A stretch of DNA of 64,000 nucleotides from Haliotis asinina (taxonomy: Eukaryota; Mollusca; Gastropoda; Lepetellida; Haliotidae), in assembly GCF_037392515.1 (NCBI RefSeq), contig NC_090283.1, forward strand, positions 30,272,249 through 30,336,248. The letters are read 5' to 3'. The notes under the pieces are model-generated. The model searched no databases, had not been told where the DNA came from, and was given only the letters and a program-made list of their open reading frames with translations. Both the position numbers and the translations under genes were made by a program. Of this stretch, positions 38,553-49,636 are shown one piece after another (the stretch's first letter is position 1; each line of letters starts with the position of its first letter).

Positions 38553-41500
38553 CTGGAATATAACAGCCAGCACTCATAGCATTAGTCATCAAGTGTAGGG
38601 TTGATACAACTAATGACCAAGGCCTCCATTCACGAAACTACTAAGTTTTAGGTACTAAGTACTAAAGAATTGGTGTTGAGGTTAACCTTGATAAAGGTTG
38701 CGTCATCAAAGAACTACGCAAAAAAAATTAGACATGAAATTAAGACATGACAAGCACAACAGTAACAGATGACATCTATGAGACAACTATCTATGAGATA
38801 ACTATCTATGAGATAACTAGACAGGGTTATACTGTAAACACAGAGTCAGCAATATCACAGTACTTCCTGGGAGTAGGAGCAGTGAAATACATGTAATCTT
38901 TACCTGTGACTGCCACAATGTTTGAATTGGTCGGGCATATCTGTAAACAGAAGATGGAGAGGCTCACAAATAACAAATAGGGGCAATATACAGAGGAGAT
39001 AGGGACAGTTTACACTGAACATAGATATGACATACAGAGACTTTGTTTAGTTTGTTGTTTAGCACCACACTCTGCATTATTCCAGCTATACGGCGGTGGT
39101 CTGTAAATAACCGAGAGTGGTCCAGACAATCCAGTGATCCACTGCATGAGTATCAATGTCCACATGTGTCAACCAAGTCAGAGAGCCTGATTTGATTAGC
39201 TGCCTCTTAGGACAATCATGGGTTACTGAAGACCAATTCTAACCCCCAACTTCAAGGGTCAATAAGCACAGGAGATAGGGATGATATAAGGCATGATATA
39301 TTTAGAAGATAGAAATGAGATACACAGGAGATAAGGATGGTTTACACAGAAGATTGGGTTGATAAACACAGGAGATTAGGATGGTTTACACAGAAGTTAG
39401 GGATGATAAACACAAGAGATAAGGACGGTTTACATTGATAATAAGAATGATATACGCAGGAGATAAAGATGGTTTAAACTGAAGATAAGAATGATATTGT
39501 GGCCATCGTCTAAACTGGATCTGGATTACCAAACCAACATAACAGATGGTGTGACAAGACGGAAAGAGGCTTCCTACCACTCCCTTCAGTCCCCAGGAAC
39601 ATGACCAGCATTGTATTGTCTCACTTACACTGAGAGTTATCTCCCCTGGTTCAGCTTGCGGTAGTTTTGTCTGTACACTGTTCACACAATGCTTCAAGTT
39701 CCTGAAGTCCCGAACACGTATTACACCACTACTACACATCTGTAACACCACTGTCTGTGACTTGTCTCCACAAAGCGTCCACGTCTCCCTGCCGGGACAA
39801 GTGTCAGTCACCTGCTCCACAGTTATGTCACGTGATCGAGGGTCCAGAACGAACAATTCCCCGGACACCAGAGCCGAAGTCAACACACAGGGGTCGTGCA
39901 GAAGCATGTTTGAAATCTTAATGTCTTCCTGACAATCTGGAGAAGAATGACCCAACTTTTAATGTTAATGTGGCAAGTTCAACCCCAACTTCCAGTTGAT
40001 CATGCCCAGATCTCTACAGATCATGACGATGCAAAGTGAACATCAAATGGTTCTTACATTCTTAATCTTGAATTCAAACAAAGAAACAACATTCCAGTCA
40101 GTTTTAACAATATTCCAGTCAGTTGGGGACACCAGAAAAGGGCTTCACACATTGTACCCATGTGGGGAATTGAACCTGGTCTTCAGCATGACGCTTTAAC
40201 CACACAGCTACCCCACTGCTCCCACTCTTACAAGCAAATTAAGATAAGTAATGAAACATACATAAGTATCAGGCTGTATATTACAGGTTTTGTTAAAATA
40301 CTAGGGTGTGATTATGGTTTTACACAGCTTTTAGCAAACATCCAGCAATATCATGGTAGGGGACATCAGAAGTGGGCTTCATAAATTGCTCTCATGTGGA
40401 GAATCGAGCCTTGGTCTTCAGCATGGTGAGCAGACGCTTGAACCCTAAGGCTACCCCACCGCCCTGTTAGAGTAGTAGCTTGTGTTTAGGTCAGAAGGCA
40501 CATGTATGCCACCAAATAATTATCAGCAGAATTTGATGGGATACTGAAGAAGATATGTAACAAATAACAACATACGTCATATTTGGGATTTCACTTCCTC
40601 AGTAAAGTACAAATTCTAGTACTTTTTGGTTGAGTCCCATCCAGGATTCGAACCCGCATCCTCAGAGTCAGGCACCTAATTGCCAGCACACAAAGTCAGC
40701 CGCCTAACCCACTCAGCCACCACGACTTCCACAAAAATGAAAGTCGGGCAACTGGTAGTCTAGACTGCGTACTACGTGTACCCCTCTGCTAAGTGTGAAT
40801 TGGCACGGCTCCCACGGCCGAAAGCATTGTGTAATCATATGTAACAAATAAGTAAAACAGTTCAGTTATCAAAAACAAATTCATGTTTAAGAAACTGGAA
40901 AATATCAGCAGAACTCATTTCCAAAAGAAAAGTACATAATTATAACATTGAAAGTGTGCTTGAAACCAACCTCGTGTGTCGGCCACTGTTTGTTGTGTAT
41001 TGATGTCACCTACAGAGATGCTGGACAGATGGGAGCCAAACACCAGTCGGTGGGCATCCAAAACACACAACTGTGCCGAATGGCTGAAAAAGGGGAGTAA
41101 GTACTGTACATATCATTCACCACATACCAGACAAGTGGTGGGTGGCTGGACATGGGGAGATAATTACTATACATAATTCACCATAGATCACACAATGGGT
41201 TACACAAAACTAAAACAGAATCTGTAGTTTAGCAAGCACTTTTCCAAGGAAGTCTTCAGAGCTAACTGAATCATCTAACTGAAGTGATTGGGTAAGATTT
41301 TGTGTTTAAATGTACATACATCAAGTAATTAAAATGACCACATATTTGACATTTTAGCACTGCCTTTGTTTAAATGATGACTTACAGTGAATGTGACCAC
41401 TTATAGTTCCAAGTGGTTGACATTTTGAGCTTGGATTTGTCTATTTAGTTACATGTACTCAGAAAAGGAGCTGTCTAAGGGCGTCATTTTTTATATTTTT

Positions 41501-44500
41501 ACAGCTTCTTCGAGGCCAGACAATGCCAACATGTAATAGCTGTTGCATGCTTACTTAAATTGTCAAAAAATTGTTATTACAGAAGTCAAAAGTAAAATAT
41601 TTGTACTTATCAGTACTTATCTCCCCTTGTTTTGCCATCCATGTGGGGAGACAACACACTGTATATATTACACTGGTCCATAAAAAAGTAACAATTAACA
41701 ATTTATTAAAAGATGTTGGCCTCCTATGAGCCTTCAATCTTCCTTAGTGTTCAGCTCACACAACCCCTAACTTAGCATAAGGATTTCCAGTCTAGTCAAC
41801 CTCACCATGTCCAGTTCTTGTTGCACAAAACACCTATTTTCTCAATCACATCTGAAACAGAAAATAACCAAAAGCTATCTCAGAGTAACAAATGCCAGGT
41901 GAGACTACATGTTCTGGGTTTGAGTGTGTAGATACAGCTCATACATCAGGCGATATTTGTGGTGATTTCATCAGCGACCATATAATAGAGGGACGGCCCT
42001 CAAGCCAATGCGCGAAACCATCCGCGCTACGGCTTGTACTGTGCAGCCTATCCGGAAACTTCGAGGAACGTGTGTTCACCTCAGTCATAGATTTTGCGTG
42101 TTTTCATAACAAAGGTAAGATTTAGTTTTTCTCATTTATTCTCATGTACATACATATATTTGTAAGAGTGCATCTGAGGTTTTTAGCGGTGCTAAAGCGT
42201 ATACACGTCTTTGTATTTGATGAATGCTGTCATGTGTGATCGTTGGTCTGTGAGGACAATGGCGGTGGTGCAAAATCAGCGAAAGTCCCGATACTAACAG
42301 CTACTAATTTTCAATACCAATCCTTAGTTACCGGGATGTAATAAAAGCGGATTAGATAAAGTTTGGTTTAGTGGTATTTATAAATCTGTGGAGGATGTAT
42401 AATTCCTTATTTTGACTCCTGCAATACGACGAAATGTGAATGTTTTCTGAAATATTTACTCCACAACACTTGATTTCCGCATGCTTTCACAATAACAGCT
42501 TACTACTAGCATTTTTAAAATAAGTATGTGAACATTTACGGCGAATTCCTCTTTTGCTTGGTACTAAATCTATATGGCTATGATCGGTAGTTTATTTTTT
42601 ATGATTTTTTACGTAAACCCGCATTTGCATCATGTACTGCACATTTCAGATACCATGTAACAGACGACACAACATTAATTTTGCTTGTTAATATGACCCG
42701 AATATATGTTTAATCCATTCTTCAAAAGTCTCATGCACTTATGGGTTGTAAATAATTGTACATATTTCCATTTTTGTTCATTATGATGATGATTATGATT
42801 ATGGTGATGATTATGATTGTAGCAAATATCCTTATTTTTCATGAAATAGTATATTTTTCTGTTTTGATCATTTTTCTTCTTAATGAAGTTTAATTATGAT
42901 TTAAAGTACCTTATTCAACTTTATACTTATATCATTACACCAATCATAGCATAAACTTATTATTTTGTCTTGTAGATGCCCAGGAAAAAGAAAGTTCAAT
43001 GAACAGATCTTGATTGCAGGTAAGTAATAATGGAAGTAATATTCAAAATGGTGTCTCTGTTAACTAAGGGTGCACACCAAAGAAATCATTTCATTGGATG
43101 AAAAATTGTTGATAAAAAGTTGATAATTTGTAGTTATTGGTATTTATTTATTCTATAGGTGTTTGTATTATCCGTTATCTGCAGAAAAAAAGTTTGAAAT
43201 ATCAAAACGTTTGCATAGTCAAGAATTAATTTTGCTTCTTTTCTTATGTAAGGAAAGATACAGTGTTAATTAAGTGCAATATTCCCATCTTGAGAGTAAA
43301 TAAACAGATCTTGTTTGAAAGGGCATTGACAACCAGCTATCATATAATTTCAACAAGTATTTAGAGCACTGAATTCATGTTTATTTTTCTTTAATATCAA
43401 AATTGTTCCTCTCCTTTTTTCAGTTCAATAGATGTACTGTGTGACAAACAGTGGAAGTCATTCTTCATTGACCTCACTGATGAACGCACAGACACCCCAT
43501 GCCAGCAGGAACAGACAGATTATGATGGCTGTTCTGCCATTAATTCTGCGGTTTAGCAAAAACTGTGTGAAGATGTTAATAAGTCTGTGATGGCTGCTGA
43601 CTTTTTCTATACAGGTGTGCATACTCTAAATAAAATCTCCCTGTATGCACATCTGATGATATATGATCCAAAGTACCTCTCGAGAGCTTGATAATGAGCT
43701 TCAATGGCAAAACCCATTGAACACATAGTGTAACTGTATTGTCACAATAACTATGAAATAAAGAAATTGACTGTCCAGATAACTTGGTTTTGTTTTCAAC
43801 TATAAAATCGTTTGTGACATGGGAATCTCTACTGAGGGCTTTTACAGTTTGAATCAGATCATGACCAAGTATTGAACCTGACTGTGATGCATCCATCATA
43901 GGGTTGCAAATACACTATCTTTCAGGCATCCATCATTTGAACATCACTTGCAAGACGCAAGACCTTTGAACTGTGTTTTTCATCTTAAAGATATCCGTGG
44001 ACGAAGTTGTGTACAGATTTGATATTTTTCATTTACAATATCATGTTTTAATATTATAAAAAATTAGTATATTCTTTATTGTTAGTCTCAATTTCAAACA
44101 GTTGACATTCATATTTGTTTTTAATGAAAGCTTGAAAGAATAAATAGTTGTATTTAGCAATACATATAAATTTATTGTTCTTTTATAAAACATATAACAT
44201 AACATCACAATCACACCTGCACAGTCCCAGTCAGTTGCAATTCCGGTATTTTCGGAAAGGTATGTGACAAATTTTTCATGGTAAGTGTCATGATAAAATT
44301 AAAGTTATGAACCCTATGAAAATAATTAATTTCATTGGGTGGTGTGTTTGGGGGGATGCCTCACGACCTTTATATCATGACAAGTTTAAATTCTCAAGTC
44401 ATTGCTTCATTCCCTCTTAATCTACTGTGAAAGAAACGGTCAAATGGTCACAAAAATCAACTATACGCGGTTACTGTATGTAAAGTTGTACACTGACGTT

Positions 44501-47500
44501 TGTGAAAATGGTCCTCGTGGCTTTAGTAGTCCTGAGTAGCTTTCCTTTGCAAAAAAAAACATATTATAATGTGCGTATGTCTCCGTACGGCTCCGAAAGC
44601 GTTATCACTGTCAGCCCCAAATTGGCATTCAAACAAACATTACTGTAACGTTCGTGGATAACGTGAAATCGTGTTTCGTTGGGACTTTAAGCTTCATAAA
44701 GTTACACAAATTAATATGAAATCAAAATCAGAGACTAATAGCGTCATTTAGTGAACCACCAACCAGTGGCAACGGATACTTAAAACAAAATCTAGAGGTT
44801 ATGTGATGAAGTTCAGCGAACATCGGGGATATTGACAACAGTACTGTTACATGACTGGCCTAAAACGGCACGGATTTCGCGAACGATACACATTTTCAGC
44901 GATTTTGTCAGTTGACATGTGGGACAGTTGAAAAGTCTTGTGACATCTTGTGAGAGACAAGATAGAGATTACGATTATTGTAATCAGTTTATTGGAGCTG
45001 TTCATGTAATCTTTGACTGTCAGTCGCAACCGGTGAAATCCAGCTAAGGAATTAACTCTCGGTCCGGATATTACGCAATATTGTTTACGTGGTTACCAGA
45101 GTGTTCATTTGCGAATGTATGCGCATCTGCTGCGCATGTGTTCCGGTAACCGGAAGTTAGCAGCAGGGTGTCGATGTGTATCAGTTACATGCCAGACCGT
45201 AGCGCTGATGTTTAATGATGAACTGTTGGAGAGGGCCGTCCCTCTATTATATGGTCTCTGATTTCATATCTCTTGGGTTTTGGTTTCCAGGGTATCAAAA
45301 TAACTGATGCAAACCTATCAGCAGTTATCTGCTCTGCAATAACAAGGGAAGATGATGGTAGTGTCAAAGCAAAGAAAAAGAGGCATCCACAGAGCATAAA
45401 ACCATCTCATTATAGAAGTTCAGTGAGAAATTGAGATGCCAAGCTGATCGCAATCAGCGCAGCAGTCTTCTTTTGGAATAGACACTGGTCTTGATATTCC
45501 ACAGTGTTTGTGGCTCCCATAACGAATCGAGACGTGGTTTTATTGAAGCAGACGAGGCTATGTTATTATTTACTACACGACACCAAGACACAATTTGATT
45601 GGCCATGCCACATCTAACTGGTTGAATAACTAAAACAAGCTCTATACACTTGAACCACGATGGATGTGGTTTTGAGTGACTGATTTGTACTGCTTGCTAA
45701 TTAATCACTCAGTTGATATGATTTGGTTGAATTCAGCATATCCATTTGACAGGCTGACCGATTTGAGTCCGCCATTAGAGGTTGATAATTGAAACAGATG
45801 TAATATTCTCACTATCACCTGTTTACACAAATATATGAAACATGGTGTATTTGTTTGTTTGCATTTCATGTTCTTTCATTCTTATGTCAACTTACTTCCA
45901 ACTTCTGATCCAAGCTGCCAGGTTTCTACAGAGTTGTCTCCCCTCACACAGGCCAACACTTTCCTGAAGAAACCCATAGTAATAAAAGCAAATACAAATT
46001 CAAGTAAAACAGCAAAGGATCAGGTTGACATTGTATGGTCTTTGAAACAATCAATTGAAATGGGTCTACACTGACTTTTACCCCAAAAACATATAGTAAC
46101 AAAGCGATGACAAATCCCCTCACCCTACAAATTTGAAAGAAAAATTCATCTGCATTACTGAAGTCCAACTAGATAAAAGAATTTCTGTGTTATCTGTCTG
46201 TCAATATACAAAAGTAGTTATTAAGCTTTCAAAACAATAACGTGGAAATCGATACAACTAAAAATGCCAAAAAATTCAAAAACTGGAAAAAGACATATTG
46301 TAGGATGTGTGATATATTTACCAATTTTTGGTGAAAAATATAAATTCTTAAAAAACAAACAAACAAACACACAGTAGGATAGACAGACAAATAGATGACT
46401 ACCTTTGTTCATATAATTAACAAACATTTTCAAAACCTTCATCAAATATTATGTCATTCGCATGATTTGTGGAAGATGTTCATTGCCACTGAGGCACTGA
46501 CCATTATATATTTTGTTAATGCTACTTCTAGACACGTGGCTGCAGACTGACCTATAGTCTCGACCTGTGTCAACTGCCTGTCCCAGGTGATTTAGGGATA
46601 TGATAGAGCTGTCTGTGAAGCCACCATTCACCAACTGGAAATCTCGGTCTTTCGTCAAACCATTCTGTGCATGAAGAAATGTTCAAAGTTAACTAATTTC
46701 AAGGAGCTCATACCCCATGGAGGGTCTGATCTGGATCAGCAGCCCACAGTAGCCAATGAGACCTAACTGAGGACCAGGTAGTCAGGTCTGGGGACCATAC
46801 CAATTGCCTGTGATTGGGTCCTGATAATGTGGATCATTGCTCAGAACTTGAGCAAGATTTGATTTACTGCACCCAACACATTAATTTCTCTAGAACAATG
46901 CCCCTTTGATAACGGCTCACTGATAGTTACGTCACAGTAAGCAATCATGATTAAGCAGACGTATGTTTCCATGGTTACTTCTACTATTTCCCTCGGTAAA
47001 TATGAAAAGATAGAGTAAGTTCGCACAACATCATATAAAACAAGAACGCTCAGGTTAACAAACTTTAAAAGAAATCTGTTGAATCCAAACTAATTAAATA
47101 GTCATACAAAATACATACTTGCACATCCTAATAAAGGTACGTTACACCTGATGTCATCTTCACTGCAAATATACCAAAACTACAACTGTCAGCACATCAA
47201 CTCTCCACAATGCCAGGAGATAACACCTCTGCTCAATTCTCAACAGTTTCCGGAACACAAGCAGTTTTTCTGATATTTCTCTTCTACCAGTATATTCTTT
47301 TAACTACCGTGAATAATTGATTTTAATCCTCTGTGTAGACAAAACACCTTTAACATAGTGGAGCATGCAGCGGGAGAGGAAATGTCAGTTGTATCAAGGG
47401 AGGTAACCTGCTGAGGCGCAGATGTGTTCAGTCAAACATGGGCATCACAGCAAGAAGAAAACTGTCTGGGATCCATATTGCTCAAACTGAGGGTAATGTT

Positions 47501-49636
47501 CTTCTCATGGGTCAATTAGATACCCGTACTGGTATTCTTTACCTAACTGTTGAAAAACACTGTAGCTTTACATTGTTATTAATACTATACACATCAACTT
47601 ACAGATACTTCATACATGACAACAAATTCATTAGTGTGAATGGTTGTATGTCTTCACATTGATCTTCATTAACAAAGTACACTGTCCCAGCAACATCAGC
47701 CACATATACAAGCTTAAGAGCCCCGCGTATCAGTCAGACATTGAACAGTCAGCTGGAGACTAATGACAACATGGGACTATACTCACAGCTATGTCTTCCT
47801 GCACACAGATCTGGGCAGGGAGAGACAACTCCAGTAGTTCATGTTTCTTTCTGTCTGATGTGGCCACAACTAAACCTGCAAAACAGTACGCTGAACATTA
47901 TACAGATGAACACTATCTGCTTTACTGGCATTTTTAGCACGAAATTAGCATGTTAATGAAAACATCCATGATCCAATTTAGATCAAGTTGACACACAATC
48001 AGCCATGTCATGCAATGTAACCATGGCGACACAATCACCCAGCTCACACATAGTAGCCATGGTGACACAATCACTCAGATCACACAATTTAACAATTGTG
48101 AGACAACCACTCAGATCATACACTGTAACAATGGTGACACAATCAGCAAGGTCACATATTGTAACCATGGTGATACACAAACAGCCAGTACACATTGTAA
48201 CCATGAAGACATACAAACCCCAGCATACTACTGACACAGACTTATGAGAACTCATAGAGGAGCTGACAAGCTAGGCTTTTTCTCTAGTTATTTTGCCCAA
48301 TCACTAAAGACTTACGATCAGATGACAGCCAATCAGCAGCCTGGACTGGTTTCTGCAGGTCATACATATATAGGGTCTTATACCTGAAACAGCTCAAGAT
48401 CATCAGAATCACACCAAAACAACTTTCAGCGAGACCACTAGCTGGACCTTACTGTTCTGCACAATGCACTACATACAGCTTTTTGACATTTAAATTACCT
48501 ACGGCTTCTGAGCAAATATCCTCCATGACAATACTGTAACAATGAGATGAGCTTGATGTACAGTGCTGCTGTTATATGAGGCTGACATCTGAAGAATGGT
48601 AACAAGAAGACAGTCATCAATATCAACCGCAATGGCAGAATATCCTTCATGAATATGTCTACAAGTTATGATTATGCTAAGTGTGTATATAGAAAATGGA
48701 AGGAGACTAGTGAAAGGTCTTTAAAAGTTCTTCTCCTCAAAGGAGCACAGCCACCAATTTCAGTCTGTAAAACCTATGGCCATGGAAACGCTGAAATATT
48801 TTAATTAGAATTCAAAAATTACCGAAAGGCACCAGTACACCACTAGACCGAGCTATGTATCCAGTCAAAAGAGAACAGAGTTCTGCTCAAGAAAAGAGTA
48901 CTACCACAATTTCATTTTATTTTCTGAATTTTTTTTGTTTTTTTCAACTGTTTCCCTTAATTGAATACTACAGTATTCCTGCACTTGATACGGAAAACAT
49001 AACAAAATAATTACACATCCAACAAAATGTGCCTTTAAAACTAAAAATGACAAGCATATGTTAATGTGATAACATGATACCTTGAATCCCAAATGAATTG
49101 TCACTAATGTATAAATAATAAATACAATTACAAATATGCATGTTGGCATCATTTATAGTTATCCTCCAAGAATCAAATCAATTTCAGTTGAAAGACAAAA
49201 TTTTGATTCCATGTACGTTGATGCAGGTTTTCAACACTCCTTGAACGTATCATCACAGTACTGAAGGCGATGAGTCATTATGTGATTAGGTGCTTGTCTC
49301 TTGGGCCTTAAGTCGTATTAGTTGTGGTCAGACAGATATCAAAACAAGTCAGGCATTTAAGAACTACCACCAATTTCAGCCATGGTCAAACTTGTTGCCA
49401 TGGATACACAAACAATACTTTATTCAGAATTCCAAACCCAGCAAAAGGCTCCAGTGCACAACCAGATCTATCCATGTGCGTCATTTGGTGAAGAAATAAT
49501 GAGCAGTTTGAAGTTCTGCTCCAGAAAAGATTAATGTGCATGGATGCAAACCGCGTTGCGGGGGATAAAAAGTAGCAACATCTCAGAATCCTTACTTTCT
49601 AATAGAGTCAAACAGCCAGTCATCTTCTAGTGCCAT
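38338..49636 (-). CDS. WDR73: WD repeat-containing protein 73-like, complete, 10 exons
   Basis: Exons read on the - strand are 49636-49596, 48383-48316, 47875-47787, 46664-46552, 45963-45896, 41851-41806, 41083-40971, 39936-39629, 38940-38904 and 38552-38338. All phases agree and the product is 365 residues (human WDR73 is about 378). The start MALEDDWLFDSIR matches the family N-terminus (DDWL.ESLR). KDRDFQLVNGGFTDSSI matches the conserved ERDF...GGFSD.SI. The end, GVDGCVQIYDRSKW, HQGH and LSAASDGSLHIF, is the family's final WD blades. Human WDR73 is a cytoplasmic/nuclear propeller protein linked to Integrator cleavage-module assembly and mutated in Galloway-Mowat syndrome. It converges on the filamin gene. 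The intron between exons 5 and 6 carries a 3.3-kb transposon. Confidence 0.92.
38904..38940 (-). CDS. WDR73: WDR73 exon 9 (37 nt)
   Basis: Between 'ctgtttacag' and GTCACAG|GTAAAG. It encodes ICPTNSNIVAVT, joining to the next exon as VTGVDG (ISGFDG in human). Phase 0 in, phase 1 out. Confidence 0.82.
39044..39262 (+). repeat. Dispersed abalone repeat family copy
   Basis: ccacactctgcattattcca, gtctgtaaataaccgagagt, aatcatgggttactgaagac, in a WDR73 intron. Confidence 0.83.
39265..39500. repeat. Degenerate ~44-bp tandem repeat in a WDR73 intron
   Basis: Repeated cacaggagataaggatggtt / tacacagaag blocks, about five imperfect copies, adjacent to a dispersed repeat at 39044-39262. Confidence 0.65.
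39629..39936 (-). CDS. WDR73: WDR73 exon 8
   Basis: Between 'cttctccag' and CTCAGT|GTAAGT, 308 nt. It encodes LTSALVSGELFVLDPRSRDI and GVIRVRDFRNLKHCVNSVQT, two WD blades corresponding to LGLVDTRQ and LCLLDPRDLCHPVSSVQ in human WDR73. Confidence 0.9.
40118..40224 (-). mobile_element. Partial tRNA-like SINE, minus strand
   Basis: gggcttcacacattgtaccc, ggggaattgaacctggtctt and ctaccccactgctccc. Confidence 0.78.
40308..40466 (-). mobile_element. tRNA-like SINE copy, minus strand
   Basis: ttatggttttacacagcttt, agcaatatcatggtagggga, gagaatcgagccttggtctt and aaggctaccccaccgccc. Confidence 0.8.
40569..40836 (-). mobile_element. tRNA-derived SINE with 15-bp target-site duplication
   Basis: Flanked by the direct repeat atatgtaacaaataa at 40554-40568 and 40837-40851, the hallmark of LINE-mediated insertion. 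On the - strand it contains a tRNA-Leu/Ser-like region (ggtggctgagtgggttaggc ... gggttcgaatcc) preceded by a unique 5' segment. It lies in a WDR73 intron. Confidence 0.82.
40971..41083 (-). CDS. WDR73: WDR73 exon 7
   Basis: After 'ccctttttcag'. It encodes HSAQLCVLDAHRLVFGSHLS and VGDINTQQTVADTR, matching [21 protein letters not shown]. The donor read here (CGAG|GTTGGT) is weak but is the one that keeps phase 1 into exon 8. Confidence 0.82.
41806..41851 (-). CDS. WDR73: WDR73 exon 6 (46 nt)
   Basis: Between 'ctgtttcag' and GACATG|GTGAGG. It encodes VIEKIGVLCNKNWT, aligning with DVIKAVSTIAVHEKEESLW. It is required to restore the frame between exons 5 and 7, which supports it despite its small size. 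Confidence 0.8.
41972..45260 (+). mobile_element. 3.3-kb DNA transposon, hAT-like, probably non-autonomous
   Basis: The 30-bp terminal inverted repeats at 41972-42001 and 45231-45260 (CAGCGACCATATAATAG... / CAGAGACCATATAATAG...) differ at one position. The 8-bp direct repeat GATTTCAT occurs at 41964-41971 and 45260-45267, so the duplication overlaps the end by one base; the match can be read as 7 to 9 bp. CAG termini and an ~8-bp duplication suggest hAT, but I see no hAT transposase. A subterminal gcgctacgg recurs at both ends. It sits wholly inside a WDR73 intron. Confidence 0.8.
42976..43556 (+). pseudogene. Spliced gene remnant inside the 3.3-kb transposon
   Basis: A mini-exon at about 42976-43019 lies between 'gtcttgtag' and TTGCAG|GTAAGT. 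It starts ATGCCCAGGAAAAAG (MPRKKK) and then hits a stop in frame. A second block begins after 'cctttttttcag'-like sequence at 43424 and encodes 43 open codons (DVLCDKQWKSFFIDLTDERT ... INSAV) to a TAG at 43554. It looks like the two ends of an internally deleted element gene. The protein family is not recognised. Confidence 0.4.
45896..45963 (-). CDS. WDR73: WDR73 exon 5
   Basis: Between 'gtttcttcag' and TTGGAA|GTAAGT. It encodes KVLACVRGDNSVETWQLGSE, matching LLVTSGLPGCYLQVWQV. Phase 2 in, phase 1 out. Confidence 0.86.
46552..46664 (-). CDS. WDR73: WDR73 exon 4
   Basis: Between 'catgcacag' and TATAG|GTCAGT. It encodes NGLTKDRDFQLVNGGFTDSS, the best-conserved family block. Phase 0 in, phase 2 out. 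Confidence 0.9.
47787..47875 (-). CDS. WDR73: WDR73 exon 3
   Basis: Between 'ctgttttgcag' and ATAGCT|GTGAGT. It encodes LVVATSDRKKHELLELSLP, aligning with [20 protein letters not shown] in human WDR73. Phase 1 in, phase 0 out. Confidence 0.88.
48000..48215. repeat. ~37-bp tandem repeat in WDR73 intron 2
   Basis: About six copies with core gtaaccatggtgacacaatc. The apparent frames through it (TMVTQS...) are repeat translations. Confidence 0.8.
48316..48383 (-). CDS. WDR73: WDR73 exon 2
   Basis: Between 'gctgtttcag' and GATC|GTAAGT. It encodes YKTLYMYDLQKPVQAADWLS, aligning with LYQDFYAFDL...VLEWI of human WDR73. Phase 2 in, phase 1 out. Confidence 0.88.
49596..49636 (-). CDS. WDR73: WDR73 exon 1 with start codon
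   Basis: Encodes MALEDDWLFDSIR, then AA|GTAAGG. The ATG lies in a good context (CACCATGG on the minus strand). Upstream 5' UTR and promoter are not delimited; I see no TATA box. Confidence 0.85.

Noticed and set aside
41892..42125. 77-codon + strand frame (MPGETTCSGFEC...)
   Set aside because: It crosses the transposon's left boundary and target-site duplication, so it cannot be an ancestral gene; length is within chance expectation.
48005..48255. Frames on both strands in WDR73 intron 2
   Set aside because: Translations of the ~37-bp tandem repeat with CCATGGTGAC cores.
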